This document shows positions 1 to 8,251 of a DNA stretch of 64,000 nucleotides, in pieces (within the stretch, counting starts at the first letter, position 1; the number at the start of each line of letters is the position of its first letter). The DNA lies in the NCBI RefSeq assembly GCF_005144585.1, contig NZ_SSMQ01000055.1, positions 22,169 to 86,168 on the forward strand, written 5' to 3'. Under the pieces are notes generated by a model. That model worked only from the letters and a program-made list of their open reading frames with translations. It did not search any database and was not told the origin of the DNA. A program made the translations under genes and the position numbers. This DNA is from Polyangium fumosum. GTDB taxonomy: Bacteria; Myxococcota_A; Polyangia; Polyangiales; Polyangiaceae.

Positions 1-279
1 GAAACGACAGGAAGGCGTCGATTTTTGCGGAGACCCCCGGAAGGTTGGTCCGCGGACGGTTCATGTGTCCAGGTAGGGGTGGTTCGCGGAAAAACCGCGA
101 CGGGTTCGTGCTCAAAAACTTGCACGAGGTTGGCGCTTGTCTCTTTCCTCCGTGACAAACCGCGTGCTACTGAATCCCGGGACGCACCAATGAGAAGTGG
201 TTAAGTATCTGTCTGTTGAATCGTGGATGCTTGGGGAGGCGTGCGCCGGCACGTGTGCATTTGATTTTGGGAGCTCGTC

Positions 280-1404
280 ATGCGTCTGTGGAAATACCTC
301 GCTCTGCCTGCAAGCTTGCCATTCATTGCCCTGGCGTGTGGTGATATCGGCTGGAGTGAAGATCTGGACTTTCACTTCAAGTGTGTCTGCGGAATAGGCA
401 CGCCTGAAGAGTTTGCCGAGTGTATCGAGCTGGGTTATCCCCCGGATCCGGAAACTTGTCCCCCCGATGCAGGCACGGTCGGGTGCCCTGGCGTGTGTGC
501 CCCTGATACGCCTGCCGGCTTTGAAGGCCCCGTCCTCGTAGCCACTGGGCCCGCCATCGGTTTGCCCCTCTGCCCGTTGGGTACGAAGGAGGCCATTTGG
601 GCCTGGGCCGACCCGCAGCTCGGACCTCGTGACTGCCCAACATGCGCCTGCGGCGAACCTCCGGGGACCTGCGAGTTACCGACGTCCTGGAATACGCACA
701 CCACCGTTTGTCAAGCACCCATGCCACCAGCGAGCGCGTCCTTCGATGCGCCGACAAACTGGGATGGATCGTGCACCACCACCAACGCTCTTTCGGAGGG
801 CAAGTTCTGTGGTGGTGTCCCCTGCGTCCGCTCCCTTTCCGTGGCCCCACCCGTGGTTGTGGAGGGAGATTGTCCCGTCCTGATCCAGGGGGAGGAGCCA
901 ACGGACCTCCCGATACCCTACGACGGGACCATCAACGAGTGGCCGGCGCCAATCTCGGTCGCGGCACTGGCTTGCGAGAACGACGGGAAAACCCCGTGCA
1001 AGTACGCCTCCTGCTCGCCGGATCCGCCATCTTCTTTCGAGGTCTGCGTGTACGCAACAGGGGACGTTGATTGTCCTCAAGATTGGGCGAAACGCACGTT
1101 GTTCTTCGAGGGTGGCACCGACAAACGCGCGTGCAGCGCTTGCACTTGCTCTCCACCCGCAGGAGGCTCGTGTACCGTTCAGATCCACGTATACACGGAC
1201 AGCGCCTGCACGAACGAGCAACTATCCCCGTACGTCTCTTCGGACATGTCTGCTCCCTGCTACGATCTGATGTCGGGTATCTCGCTCGGAAGTAAGAAAG
1301 CCGAAGTCATCGAAAGGTTGCCCGGCACGTGTTCCTCTCATGGTGGTGAGTCCACAGGCGAGATCGAGATGCAGAAACCCATCACGTTCTGCTGCCTCGC
1401 GTAA
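280..1404 (+). CDS. Cys-rich lipoprotein, first gene of sigma/barrel/lipoprotein cassette A
   Basis: The 374-residue product begins with a short lipoprotein signal (MRLWKYLALP..., lipobox-like ALAC at about residues 17-20) and then carries many cysteines spaced as in a disulfide-rich extracellular protein. It is paralogous to the product of 60624-61826: both contain a WDGSCT-T-NAL block, a CGG--C block, an LACE block, an AC-ACxC...GSC block followed by DxACT-E, and both end near TFCCLA. A GGGAGC Shine-Dalgarno lies just upstream of the ATG. The gene is followed after 45 bp by a barrel-like gene and then by a sigma factor, all on the same strand, so an operon is likely. The function is unknown. 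A surface-exposed or periplasmic ligand-binding or sensing role linked to the sigma factor is an inference from context. Confidence 0.8.
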   Translation: MRLWKYLALPASLPFIALACGDIGWSEDLDFHFKCVCGIGTPEEFAECIELGYPPDPETCPPDAGTVGCPGVCAPDTPAGFEGPVLVATGPAIGLPLCPLGTKEAIWAWADPQLGPRDCPTCACGEPPGTCELPTSWNTHTTVCQAPMPPASASFDAPTNWDGSCTTTNALSEGKFCGGVPCVRSLSVAPPVVVEGDCPVLIQGEEPTDLPIPYDGTINEWPAPISVAALACENDGKTPCKYASCSPDPPSSFEVCVYATGDVDCPQDWAKRTLFFEGGTDKRACSACTCSPPAGGSCTVQIHVYTDSACTNEQLSPYVSSDMSAPCYDLMSGISLGSKKAEVIERLPGTCSSHGGESTGEIEMQKPITFCCLA

Positions 1405-1449
1405 AGCCACCTTGCTCGCTCCCACCTCTAGCTGGTAGGGTCGGGCACC

Positions 1450-2559
1450 ATGGCTCTCCGCGGGGGGACGGTACTGGCAGCGTCGTTCTGCTTCCTGGCA
1501 GCGCCTGCCGCCGCACAGGAGACCTATCGACTCGACTATGTGCGCGAGGCCGGTGCAGAGGGTTGCCCGACCGAGGTCGCGTTCCGTGCTGCCGTCTCTC
1601 AGGAAGTCGGACGAAATCCGTTCCTACCTGACGCACCGAATCTCCTCACCGTCATCTTCCGACGCTCCGAAAAGAAGGTCCGAGTCTACATCGTGGCCAA
1701 AGCCGCCGCTGGCTCGGAACACAGCGCGCCCGAGCACCAAAAACCAGCCTGGGACTGCGCTGGATTGTTGCATCACGCGGCTTTCAGCGCCGGGATGCTC
1801 ATCGATCCACTGGAGCCACCGGAACCTGAGCAACCGGCCGCTTCTCCACCACCTCCCTCGGCTCCGCCGTTGCCATCTCCACGGCCAAGCCCTCCACCTG
1901 CACCCTCCCCTGTGCCAATCGCGCAAAGAACACCTGCGCCAAGGTCGGTGCCACCCATTCGCCTCTTATTCGCCGCGGCTGGCGGCGCTGCGTTCGGCAG
2001 CACGCCCGCGTTGTCACCTTCACGGACGGTCGGCGTGGGCCTACGACAGGGCCCGCTCTCCGTAAGCGCAGAATTTCGTTCCGATTTGAACACACGACGT
2101 ATCGAAAGCGGATTCCGGGTTGATGGCTCGCAAAATTTCGGAACGATTGCCCCCTGCTGGCATGTGCGCGCCGTTTCACGGTGGCAACTGGACAGATGCG
2201 TCCTCCTCTCAATCGGCTCGACACTGGCAAGCACCGAGCACGATTTCAAGCTGCTGCAGGGCGAGGACAGCGAAGAAACCCTCACCTGGGGCATCGGCGT
2301 CCGCGGTGGATTGTCGTACACATTCGGCACGTCCTGGGCCTTGTTCAGCCGTCTCGACGTCCTCCTCGTTCCCGCACCGCCGGTTGTGGAGTCAAACGGC
2401 CGCGAAATCTGGACCTTCCCCTCCGCCTCCGCCGCGGTCCAGGTTGGTCTCGTTTACGCCTTCGACGTGACCCACCCCACCGCCAAACCCCCTCCCACGC
2501 CACTTTCTCAAAAATTTTCTCCGACCGTCGGTACATCGGAGGGGTCTGACGACATATAG
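1450..2559 (+). CDS. Exported protein with Pro-rich linker and predicted outer-membrane barrel
   Basis: The 369-residue product has a clear Sec signal peptide (residues 1-22, ending in AAA-Q). Next come a small N-terminal domain (about 25-115) containing two cysteines, a proline-rich linker (about 120-170) and a C-terminal region of about 170 residues rich in alternating hydrophobic and polar strands. The C-terminal region resembles the outer-membrane beta-barrel domains common in myxobacterial exported proteins. A CWH...W...C pattern in it recalls the C-H...W...C stretch of the barrel encoded at 61814-63037, although overall similarity between the two proteins is low. It sits between the Cys-rich lipoprotein gene and the sigma factor gene, 20 bp ahead of the latter. 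The role is unknown; a pore, or a scaffold for signal transfer across the outer membrane, is possible. Confidence 0.75.
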   Translation: MALRGGTVLAASFCFLAAPAAAQETYRLDYVREAGAEGCPTEVAFRAAVSQEVGRNPFLPDAPNLLTVIFRRSEKKVRVYIVAKAAAGSEHSAPEHQKPAWDCAGLLHHAAFSAGMLIDPLEPPEPEQPAASPPPPSAPPLPSPRPSPPPAPSPVPIAQRTPAPRSVPPIRLLFAAAGGAAFGSTPALSPSRTVGVGLRQGPLSVSAEFRSDLNTRRIESGFRVDGSQNFGTIAPCWHVRAVSRWQLDRCVLLSIGSTLASTEHDFKLLQGEDSEETLTWGIGVRGGLSYTFGTSWALFSRLDVLLVPAPPVVESNGREIWTFPSASAAVQVGLVYAFDVTHPTAKPPPTPLSQKFSPTVGTSEGSDDI

Positions 2560-2579
2560 CAGCGGAGGCGCAGCCCATC

Positions 2580-3776
2580 ATGCTAGCCGCGGTCGACACC
2601 ACACCCACACGGGAGGAGTTCCGGACGTTCTACCAGGAGAACTTCCGCATCGTGTGGCGTACGTTGTCTCGCCTCCGGGTCCGTGAGGCCGATGTGGCCG
2701 ACCTCGCGCACGAGGTCTTCGTCTTCGCGTACAACCACTTCGACGAGATCCCTGCCTATCCTCAGGGCTGGCTCGCGCGCGTCAGCTACGAGATGGTCCG
2801 GAACTACCGGCGCAAGGCTGTGCGACGGTTTGAACGACTCGCCCCGCAGGTGGTCGAAGCCGCGATCGATCAGCACTCGATGGCTGAACCGACGACGACG
2901 GTCGTCCTCGAGGCGCTCGAACGGATGCCCGAGGACCAGCGGATGCTCCTCTTGCGGTATCACGTCCATGAGGAGCCGCTGCATGCGCTCGCAAAGAGCC
3001 TCGGCATCGCGCGCTCGACCGTGCAGCTCCGCCTCGCCGCTGCCGAGACGACGTTCGAGGGGTGGCTCAAAACGCTCCTCGGGATGGATCCAGAGAAGGA
3101 CTCGCGGGCGAGCCTATTTGCGTCGTTCTCGCTGGCCGGGTTTCTGCCGCAGACCTGGGAGTCATGCGACGTTCTCGCCAAGGCTGAGCTCGACGGCTGG
3201 GCCCGTTTGTCGCGAGCGATCGATGCTTCGAAGATCGCCTCGGGTGCGCCGAGGCGCGAGTCGGCTTCATCGCTCGGACCTGGACTCGGGAAGTTGGGTC
3301 TCCCTTTCAAACTCACGATCGCGTTTGCCGTGGCGCTCCCGTCCGCGCTCGCAGGCATGCTCTTCGGGCATCTCGGCGGGGGTATCGCTTCGGCGCAAAC
3401 GGCCGGGGCGCCATCGCTCCGCGCGACAGCGCCCCAGGTCGCGGTCATCGCTGACGCCTTCGTGAAGAACACACTGTCGGGCGATTTTGCGACACCGAGG
3501 GATGTACCGCCCTCCCCAGAGCAAGCGCCCACAGCTCGCGCCAAGAATGAGGACCCCGAAGTCCCGCTGCTTTCGCGGATGCGAGCCTTGCTCAAAGACA
3601 ATGATCCGAGAGCGGCTCTTGAGAAACTCGAAGAGCATGCGCGCCGCTTTCCCAAGAGCACGCATGTTAATGAGACCGCGAGACTCAAGAGAATAGCTGA
3701 AAAGAACCTCGCTTCGATGATCGCGAAAGAGTCCACGAAGCCCCGAGTTCCGACCGAGGACAAACCCAACCCTTGA
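2580..3776 (+). CDS. ECF-like sigma factor with C-terminal membrane anchor
   Basis: The 398-residue product starts with a sigma-70 region 2 (about 15-80, including DLAHEVFVFAY) and a region 4 with helix-turn-helix (about 110-160, LGIARSTVQLRL). ECF sigma factors are usually near 200 residues. This one continues through a spacer to a single hydrophobic segment (about 241-263) and a roughly 130-residue tail with a short helical TPR-like repeat rich in Lys and Arg. The predicted topology puts the sigma domains in the cytoplasm and the tail across the inner membrane. No separate anti-sigma gene is nearby, so the anchor may itself hold the sigma factor inactive; this is an inference. The start ATG lies 20 bp after the barrel gene. 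A second anchored sigma factor is at 63077-63961. Confidence 0.85.
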   Translation: MLAAVDTTPTREEFRTFYQENFRIVWRTLSRLRVREADVADLAHEVFVFAYNHFDEIPAYPQGWLARVSYEMVRNYRRKAVRRFERLAPQVVEAAIDQHSMAEPTTTVVLEALERMPEDQRMLLLRYHVHEEPLHALAKSLGIARSTVQLRLAAAETTFEGWLKTLLGMDPEKDSRASLFASFSLAGFLPQTWESCDVLAKAELDGWARLSRAIDASKIASGAPRRESASSLGPGLGKLGLPFKLTIAFAVALPSALAGMLFGHLGGGIASAQTAGAPSLRATAPQVAVIADAFVKNTLSGDFATPRDVPPSPEQAPTARAKNEDPEVPLLSRMRALLKDNDPRAALEKLEEHARRFPKSTHVNETARLKRIAEKNLASMIAKESTKPRVPTEDKPNP

Positions 3777-3895
3777 CCGATGCGTGGGACCGTATCCCAC
3801 GAAGGATCGTCGTTCGCAGCCGGCCGCGTTGCCTCTCATTCTGGGCGAGCATGGTGGCGCGGCCGCCTGGGGACGACGATCCACGATTTCGACGA

Positions 3896-4016
3896 TGATC
3901 ACCGCTCGTAGGCGGCCCGCCGTGACAAAGACGAACGGAGGACCCCTGCTCGCGCGCACGAAAACAAGGCCAATCCGAGAAGGTTGTCTCGACGGGTCGC
4001 CTACGAGCGGTGATCA
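3896..4016. repeat. 19-bp perfect inverted repeat flanking 83 bp
   Basis: The left arm, 3896-3914 (TGATCACCGCTCGTAGGCG), is exactly complementary to the right arm, 3998-4016. The arms enclose 83 bp. The right arm ends 20 bp before the start codon at 4037 and just upstream of its GGGAGGGAG ribosome-binding site. It could be a pair of operator sites, a small non-autonomous mobile element, or a long-stem structure in the leader mRNA. No target-site duplication is evident. Confidence 0.7.
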
Positions 4017-4036
4017 AACAAAAACGGGAGGGAGTT

Positions 4037-4702
4037 ATGCCAACGCTGCCAGAATCGTCGGACGACGACGTCCCGATCGGAATCCACGAACGGCCGACCT
4101 GGCCCGAGGACATGCGGCCGACGATCGTCGATCCCTCCTGCGTCCCCGAAAATGGATGGCGGTCTCGCCTTCTGGATCTGCTCGGTCGAATCCGCGCCCG
4201 ATTCAGCCGCACCCCCGTGCCGCCGCCACTCCCACCCGTGCGCGAGCGAACGAGCAGCGCGCCTACACTCGTCTCCTCCGGTGTGTTCGTCTTCGAGGAG
4301 ATTCTTTCAGGATTGTGGCGTCTCCCTCCGGAGCAGCTCGACGCCGTAGTGCGCCTCGCCGATCACGTGCGCGAAGCGCGGGACGCGGGGCCGGATGCTG
4401 CAGTAGAGGCTCGAATCCTCTACGCGCTCGCCCGCCTCCTGCCCGCCCCGGGCGAAATCGTATCACTCGCGCTGCTCCGGGACAAACTCCTTGGCCTCCC
4501 ACGTTCGTCCGTGGATCAAGGCCTGCTCCGGCTGGAGGCGAACGGGAGAATCGTGCTTTTTTCCGCGCCGGTAGGCGGAGGGCTCGCAGGGACGGGTGGT
4601 TCACCGGGGGCGGGAATCGAGCATCCAACACGAGGGAATCTCGAACGTTGTGCCCTGGCGCCCGAACGGCGCCACGGCCGGGGTATTCGCCGCGCTGCGT
4701 GA
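4037..4702 (+). CDS. Hypothetical protein with possible winged-helix segment
   Basis: The ATG at 4037 is chosen because GGGAGGGAG precedes it at ideal spacing; an in-frame ATG nine codons upstream has no such site. The 221-residue product has an acidic N-terminus, a proline-rich stretch and a helical region from about residue 85. That region includes a segment (EIVSLALLRDKL...GLLRLEANGRI) that looks like a winged-helix fold. The last 45 residues are Gly- and Arg-rich and look unlike a folded domain, so the reading frame may have been altered near its end. I do not recognise a family. The inverted repeat upstream suggests regulated expression. Confidence 0.6.
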   Translation: MPTLPESSDDDVPIGIHERPTWPEDMRPTIVDPSCVPENGWRSRLLDLLGRIRARFSRTPVPPPLPPVRERTSSAPTLVSSGVFVFEEILSGLWRLPPEQLDAVVRLADHVREARDAGPDAAVEARILYALARLLPAPGEIVSLALLRDKLLGLPRSSVDQGLLRLEANGRIVLFSAPVGGGLAGTGGSPGAGIEHPTRGNLERCALAPERRHGRGIRRAA

Positions 4703-4783
4703 CGTTTGCGTGAAACCGCGGCGCCGGCGTGCGCGGGCGCTTGACTTTCGAGGGCCGCGGGCGCTTGCTCGGTCAGCACGCCC

Positions 4784-5401
4784 ATGCCCTTCACGCCGTT
4801 CCCACCCTCGCACGTCCCGCTCCGGAAGGGCCGCCGCGCCCTCCTCCGAATGGCCATCTACCCCGCCGATTCCGCCGGTCTGCTCGATCTCGAACGCGCG
4901 ATCGTCGACGCCCGCCACGGAATCGTCAAATACCCCGACGAGCTGCCCGACGACCCGATCACCTACGGCGAGCTACAAATACGCGCGGGCATGGCGGCGA
5001 CGGACGGATCGGCCTTTTGCATGGTCGCCGAGGAAGAGGGGCGCGGAATCGTGGCGGAGGCCTCGCTCCTCCGCCTCTCGTTCCGCATGGTCCGACACGT
5101 CGCCGTCCTCGGCATCGGCGTGCATCCCGACGCACAAGGAATCGGCCTCGGCCGTGCGCTCCTCGAAGCGCTCCTCGGCTGGGTACGCGACCATCGCGAC
5201 GAGGACGGAGGCCGCATCCATCGTGTCGAGCTCCACGTTCGCGCCGACAACCCTCGCGCCGTCGCGCTTTATCGATCCCTCGGCTTCCAGCAGGAAGGAT
5301 CCCGCCGCGGGCTGCTTCGTCGCGACGACGGGCTCTTCGTCGACGATATCGGCATGGGCCTCCTGCTCCCCGATCTGGACGAGCCTCCGGCCTCGGCCTG
5401 A
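4784..5401 (+). CDS. GNAT-family N-acetyltransferase
   Basis: The 205-residue product has the GNAT acetyl-CoA-binding core. The motif A region reads VLGIGVHPDAQGIGLGRALL (Q-x-x-G-x-G/A loop), followed by the C-terminal NPRAVALYRSLGF signature. These enzymes move an acetyl group from acetyl-CoA to an amine. The substrate cannot be read from the sequence. The start is uncertain: the ATG at 4784 gives a basic N-terminal extension, and an alternative ATG at 4850 begins directly at the domain. The gene is convergent with the cupin gene, their stops 25 bp apart. Confidence 0.85.
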   Translation: MPFTPFPPSHVPLRKGRRALLRMAIYPADSAGLLDLERAIVDARHGIVKYPDELPDDPITYGELQIRAGMAATDGSAFCMVAEEEGRGIVAEASLLRLSFRMVRHVAVLGIGVHPDAQGIGLGRALLEALLGWVRDHRDEDGGRIHRVELHVRADNPRAVALYRSLGFQQEGSRRGLLRRDDGLFVDDIGMGLLLPDLDEPPASA

Positions 5402-5425
5402 CTCACTCGCCTACTCGTTTCCTTC

Positions 5426-5911
5426 TCAGTAATCGCGACTCTCTCCATCTCGCCCGACGTATCGGAACATACGCGGCTTTCCGTCCGCGCCCGGACCGAA
5501 CTCGGCGACGATGCCGAAGTTGCCCGAGTCGGGATACTCCACGAACTCGGGCCTCGTCCGCGTGCTCACGGACAGGACTTTGAGCTCGTCAGTCTCGGAC
5601 GTATTGATGAACTGGTGTGCCGACTCCGGCCCGGAGGGCGGACACGCGATCATGTCACCGCGGCGGATCGGGTGTCGCTCGTCGCCGAGACGCATCTCGC
5701 CCTCGCCTTCGAGCACGAAAAACATCTCCTCGTTCACGCGATGGGCGTGAAACGGGAACGCGCGCTTGCCGGGCGGGATGATCGAGACGTTGTACCCGAG
5801 CTTCTGCGCGCCGATCTGCTGACTGAAGAGGCTCACGCGACACGCGAACCGTTCGCCATGGCCCATCGGAAAATACTGGAGCTCGTCGAGGTTGAGGATG
5901 GGACGAGGCAC
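5426..5911 (-). CDS. Cupin-domain protein
   Basis: The 161-residue product contains one cupin barrel with the metal-binding pattern PFHAHRVNEEMFFVLEGEG (His, His, Glu) and a second motif PPSGPESAHQF supplying the last His. Single-domain cupins of this kind include small isomerases and sugar- or metabolite-binding regulators. The substrate is unknown. The gene stands alone between convergent and divergent neighbours. Confidence 0.8.
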   Translation of the reverse strand: MPRPILNLDELQYFPMGHGERFACRVSLFSQQIGAQKLGYNVSIIPPGKRAFPFHAHRVNEEMFFVLEGEGEMRLGDERHPIRRGDMIACPPSGPESAHQFINTSETDELKVLSVSTRTRPEFVEYPDSGNFGIVAEFGPGADGKPRMFRYVGRDGESRDY

Positions 5912-6044
5912 GGGATTCTCCTGTCGTTATGGTTTGCCCTGCGGGTCTGTCATCGGGCCCCGCGCCGGTCAAGGACGAAGCAAACGAGGGATCCGAACGA
6001 ATAACGCTTGACGCACGGGATCCGATTTGCGTTGGTGGATCGAC

Positions 6045-7250
6045 ATGGGAACCGTGGCCCACGCCTCGAACCGGAGCGAGCTCGCCGCTGCGATGAAGGA
6101 GGCGTTGAACCGCGAGGCGCGCCGGAACGAGATGCGCGTCGCGGTCGTTCGCTTGTCGGCGTACGGGCTCGTGCTCGTGCTCGACGTCACGCTTTGGCTC
6201 CGGGGCCTGCGGCCCGCGACGAACATCACCGGCGGAGCGTTGTGGGTGCTCCTCTCGGCCGCGATCTTCTTCGCGATCATGCGGCTCCCGTACGGCCGCG
6301 TGTACTGGTTCATCGTGCCCGTCGTCGACTTCTTCCTCATCGACAGCCTGCTCGGCGCGCGTATCGCGCATATGGGCGTCACGACCGCGATGGCGGCGGT
6401 CAGCGCGCTCGCTTGTGGCCTCTTCGCCGCGACGGGCGGCATCCGCTTCGATCGCCGCGCGGCCGCGTGGACGACGGCCCTCGCCGTGGTGTTGCTCGTT
6501 CGCCTCCTCGGGGATCATGCCTCGCGCGTGCAACTGCTCTACTCGGGCGTGGCGATCGTCGCGATCGGATTGCTCAACGTCTGGCTCGCCGATCAGGTGC
6601 GACGCGCGATGGAGGCCACGCGTGGGCAATTGCTCCTCGAGCGCCTCTTGCCGGGCGTCGCGCGCGCGGCCTTGAAGGATCCGCTCTCGCTCCTCGACGC
6701 GCCGCGGTCCGTGGAGGCGACGCTGCTCGTCACGGACCTGCGCGGCTTCACCTCGCTCTCGGAGTGCATGGAGCCCGGCGACGTCTTCGAGATGCTGAAC
6801 CAGCTCCAGGGCGCGCTCTCCGAGGCGGTGCACGCGTGTGGCGGCATCGTCGACAAGTTCATGGGCGACGGCATGCTCGCGGTGTTTGGCGCGACCGAGC
6901 CCGGGCACGACCACGCGCGCCGCGCCATCGAGGCCGTGCGCCGCATTCGCGCTGCGCTCGACGAGCAGAACCGCCTCCGCTCGGCGGGCCTGCGTATCGG
7001 CATCGGCGTGCACTCGGGGACCGTGGTGGCGGGCTGCCTCGGCGGCGGCAGCCGGCTCGAGTTCACGGTCATCGGCGACGCGGTGAACACGACCTCGCGC
7101 CTCGAAGCGATGACCAAGGACAAGGGCGTCGACGTGCTCGTCAGCGAGGAGACCGTGCAGCGCGTGCCCGAGGTGACGTTCGAGGATCTCGGCGTCGCGC
7201 CGGTGCGCGGGCGGCAGCAGGGGATCCGTGTATTCACGCTGAAGTCGTGA
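6045..7250 (+). CDS. Membrane-anchored class III adenylate/guanylate cyclase
   Basis: The product is about 401 residues. The N-terminal half has five to six hydrophobic helices. The C-terminal half is a class III cyclase catalytic domain with TDLRGFTSLSE (first metal Asp), DKFMGDGMLAVFG (second metal Asp) and IGDAVNTTSRLE (transition-state Asn and Arg). It is predicted to make a cyclic nucleotide on the cytoplasmic face in response to a membrane signal. The start is set at the ATG 6045 because GGTGGA precedes it; an in-frame TTG at 6027 would add six residues. Substrate choice between ATP and GTP is not certain from sequence. Confidence 0.88.
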   Translation: MGTVAHASNRSELAAAMKEALNREARRNEMRVAVVRLSAYGLVLVLDVTLWLRGLRPATNITGGALWVLLSAAIFFAIMRLPYGRVYWFIVPVVDFFLIDSLLGARIAHMGVTTAMAAVSALACGLFAATGGIRFDRRAAAWTTALAVVLLVRLLGDHASRVQLLYSGVAIVAIGLLNVWLADQVRRAMEATRGQLLLERLLPGVARAALKDPLSLLDAPRSVEATLLVTDLRGFTSLSECMEPGDVFEMLNQLQGALSEAVHACGGIVDKFMGDGMLAVFGATEPGHDHARRAIEAVRRIRAALDEQNRLRSAGLRIGIGVHSGTVVAGCLGGGSRLEFTVIGDAVNTTSRLEAMTKDKGVDVLVSEETVQRVPEVTFEDLGVAPVRGRQQGIRVFTLKS

Positions 7251-7410
7251 CCTCGAAGGTCCTCGCAGGCTGCTGAGAAACGGGAGCGAGCGCCCTGGAG
7301 CTAGGGAGGAGGACGCAGGAATACAAGCGTATTCCGAGGACGACGACCGACGATGCAGGGCGCGCAGCAAGTTTATCAGCAGCCTGCGGGCGGCGTGCTA
7401 GCGTCGGCGC

Positions 7411-8238
7411 GTGCCTTTGCTCGTGTTCGAGGTTGCCTGCGTCGCCGTCGTCTTGCTTGCGCTCGCGGCCATGGCGCGGAGACGGCCGCCTGCGGATCTC
7501 CTGACCGATTATGCAGCGCTCGCCGTCGCCGGTTGGATCGGCGAGGAGACGTGCGTCGTGTTGTACGACTATTATCATTACGCGATGGGCTGGCATGTCC
7601 GGCTGGATCGGGTCCCGATCCTCGTGCCGCTCATCTGGCCGCTCGTGATCCTCTCGGCCCGTGAGGTCGCGGCGTGCGTGTGGCCGCGGATCGAGCGGCT
7701 CCGTCCGCTCGTGGTGTTTGCGATCGTCGCGTTCGACGCGTCGCTCGTCGAGGTGATTGCGGTGCGGGCGGGGCTCTGGTCGTGGGTGGACGCGGGGCAC
7801 CTCGGCGTCCCGATCATCGGGATCCTCGGCTGGGGATATTTTGCGATTGGCGCGGACCTCGCCTTGTCGGGCCGGCTCTCGTCCGGCGACGGGCGGCTCC
7901 GGCGCGCGCTCGCCACGATCGTCGCGGCTCCGCTCGTCGCGCACGCGCTCATTCAAATCACGTGGTGGGGGTTTTTCCGGTGGGCGCAACGGGACGCGCT
8001 CGGCGTGGCTTCGCTCTGGGGGCTCTCGGTGATCGGCGTGTTCGTGCTCGCGTCCGTCGTCTTCGCGCGCCGTCGCGGCGGCGGCATTCCGCTCTCCGTC
8101 GCGCTCCCGCGCATGGTCGCGGCCGGCCTCTTTTTCGTGCTCCTCGTCTCGACCGCGCCCGCGGAACTCCCGCTCTGGCACCACACGGCGATCGTGGCGG
8201 TCCCTTATTTCGCGGCGACCGAACTATCGACCCGGTGA
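7411..8238 (+). CDS. Multi-pass membrane protein resembling CruF-type carotenoid hydratases
   Basis: The 275-residue product has about eight hydrophobic segments. Conserved polar patches sit between them: VPLIWPLVI, DASLVEVIAVRAGLWSW and GVPIIGILGWGYFA. These recall the DUF422/CruF carotenoid 1,2-hydratase family, where Glu, Trp and GVP-GW motifs recur. The neighbour at 8252-9172 is a UbiA-type prenyltransferase, and such pairs occur in C50 carotenoid pathways of haloarchaea. Residue-level confirmation is lacking, so the carotenoid role is a suggestion. The start codon is GTG with no strong ribosome-binding site. Confidence 0.55.
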   Translation: MPLLVFEVACVAVVLLALAAMARRRPPADLLTDYAALAVAGWIGEETCVVLYDYYHYAMGWHVRLDRVPILVPLIWPLVILSAREVAACVWPRIERLRPLVVFAIVAFDASLVEVIAVRAGLWSWVDAGHLGVPIIGILGWGYFAIGADLALSGRLSSGDGRLRRALATIVAAPLVAHALIQITWWGFFRWAQRDALGVASLWGLSVIGVFVLASVVFARRRGGGIPLSVALPRMVAAGLFFVLLVSTAPAELPLWHHTAIVAVPYFAATELSTR

Positions 8239-8251
8239 ACGGACGGCCGTA

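Noticed and set aside
85..99. Hairpin CGCGG-AAAAA-CCGCG near the window start
   Set aside because: A short stem without a T-run. It could be a terminator of an upstream gene, but nothing of that gene is visible.
4657..4673. GGCGCC hairpin within the end of the gene at 4037
   Set aside because: A 6-bp stem with a 5-nt loop and no T-run lies inside a coding frame. Such stems are common at this G+C.
5655..7370. Long minus-strand open frame opposite the cyclase
   Set aside because: It is a high-GC shadow. The plus-strand frame has the catalytic motifs and normal composition, while the opposite frame is Arg- and His-rich.
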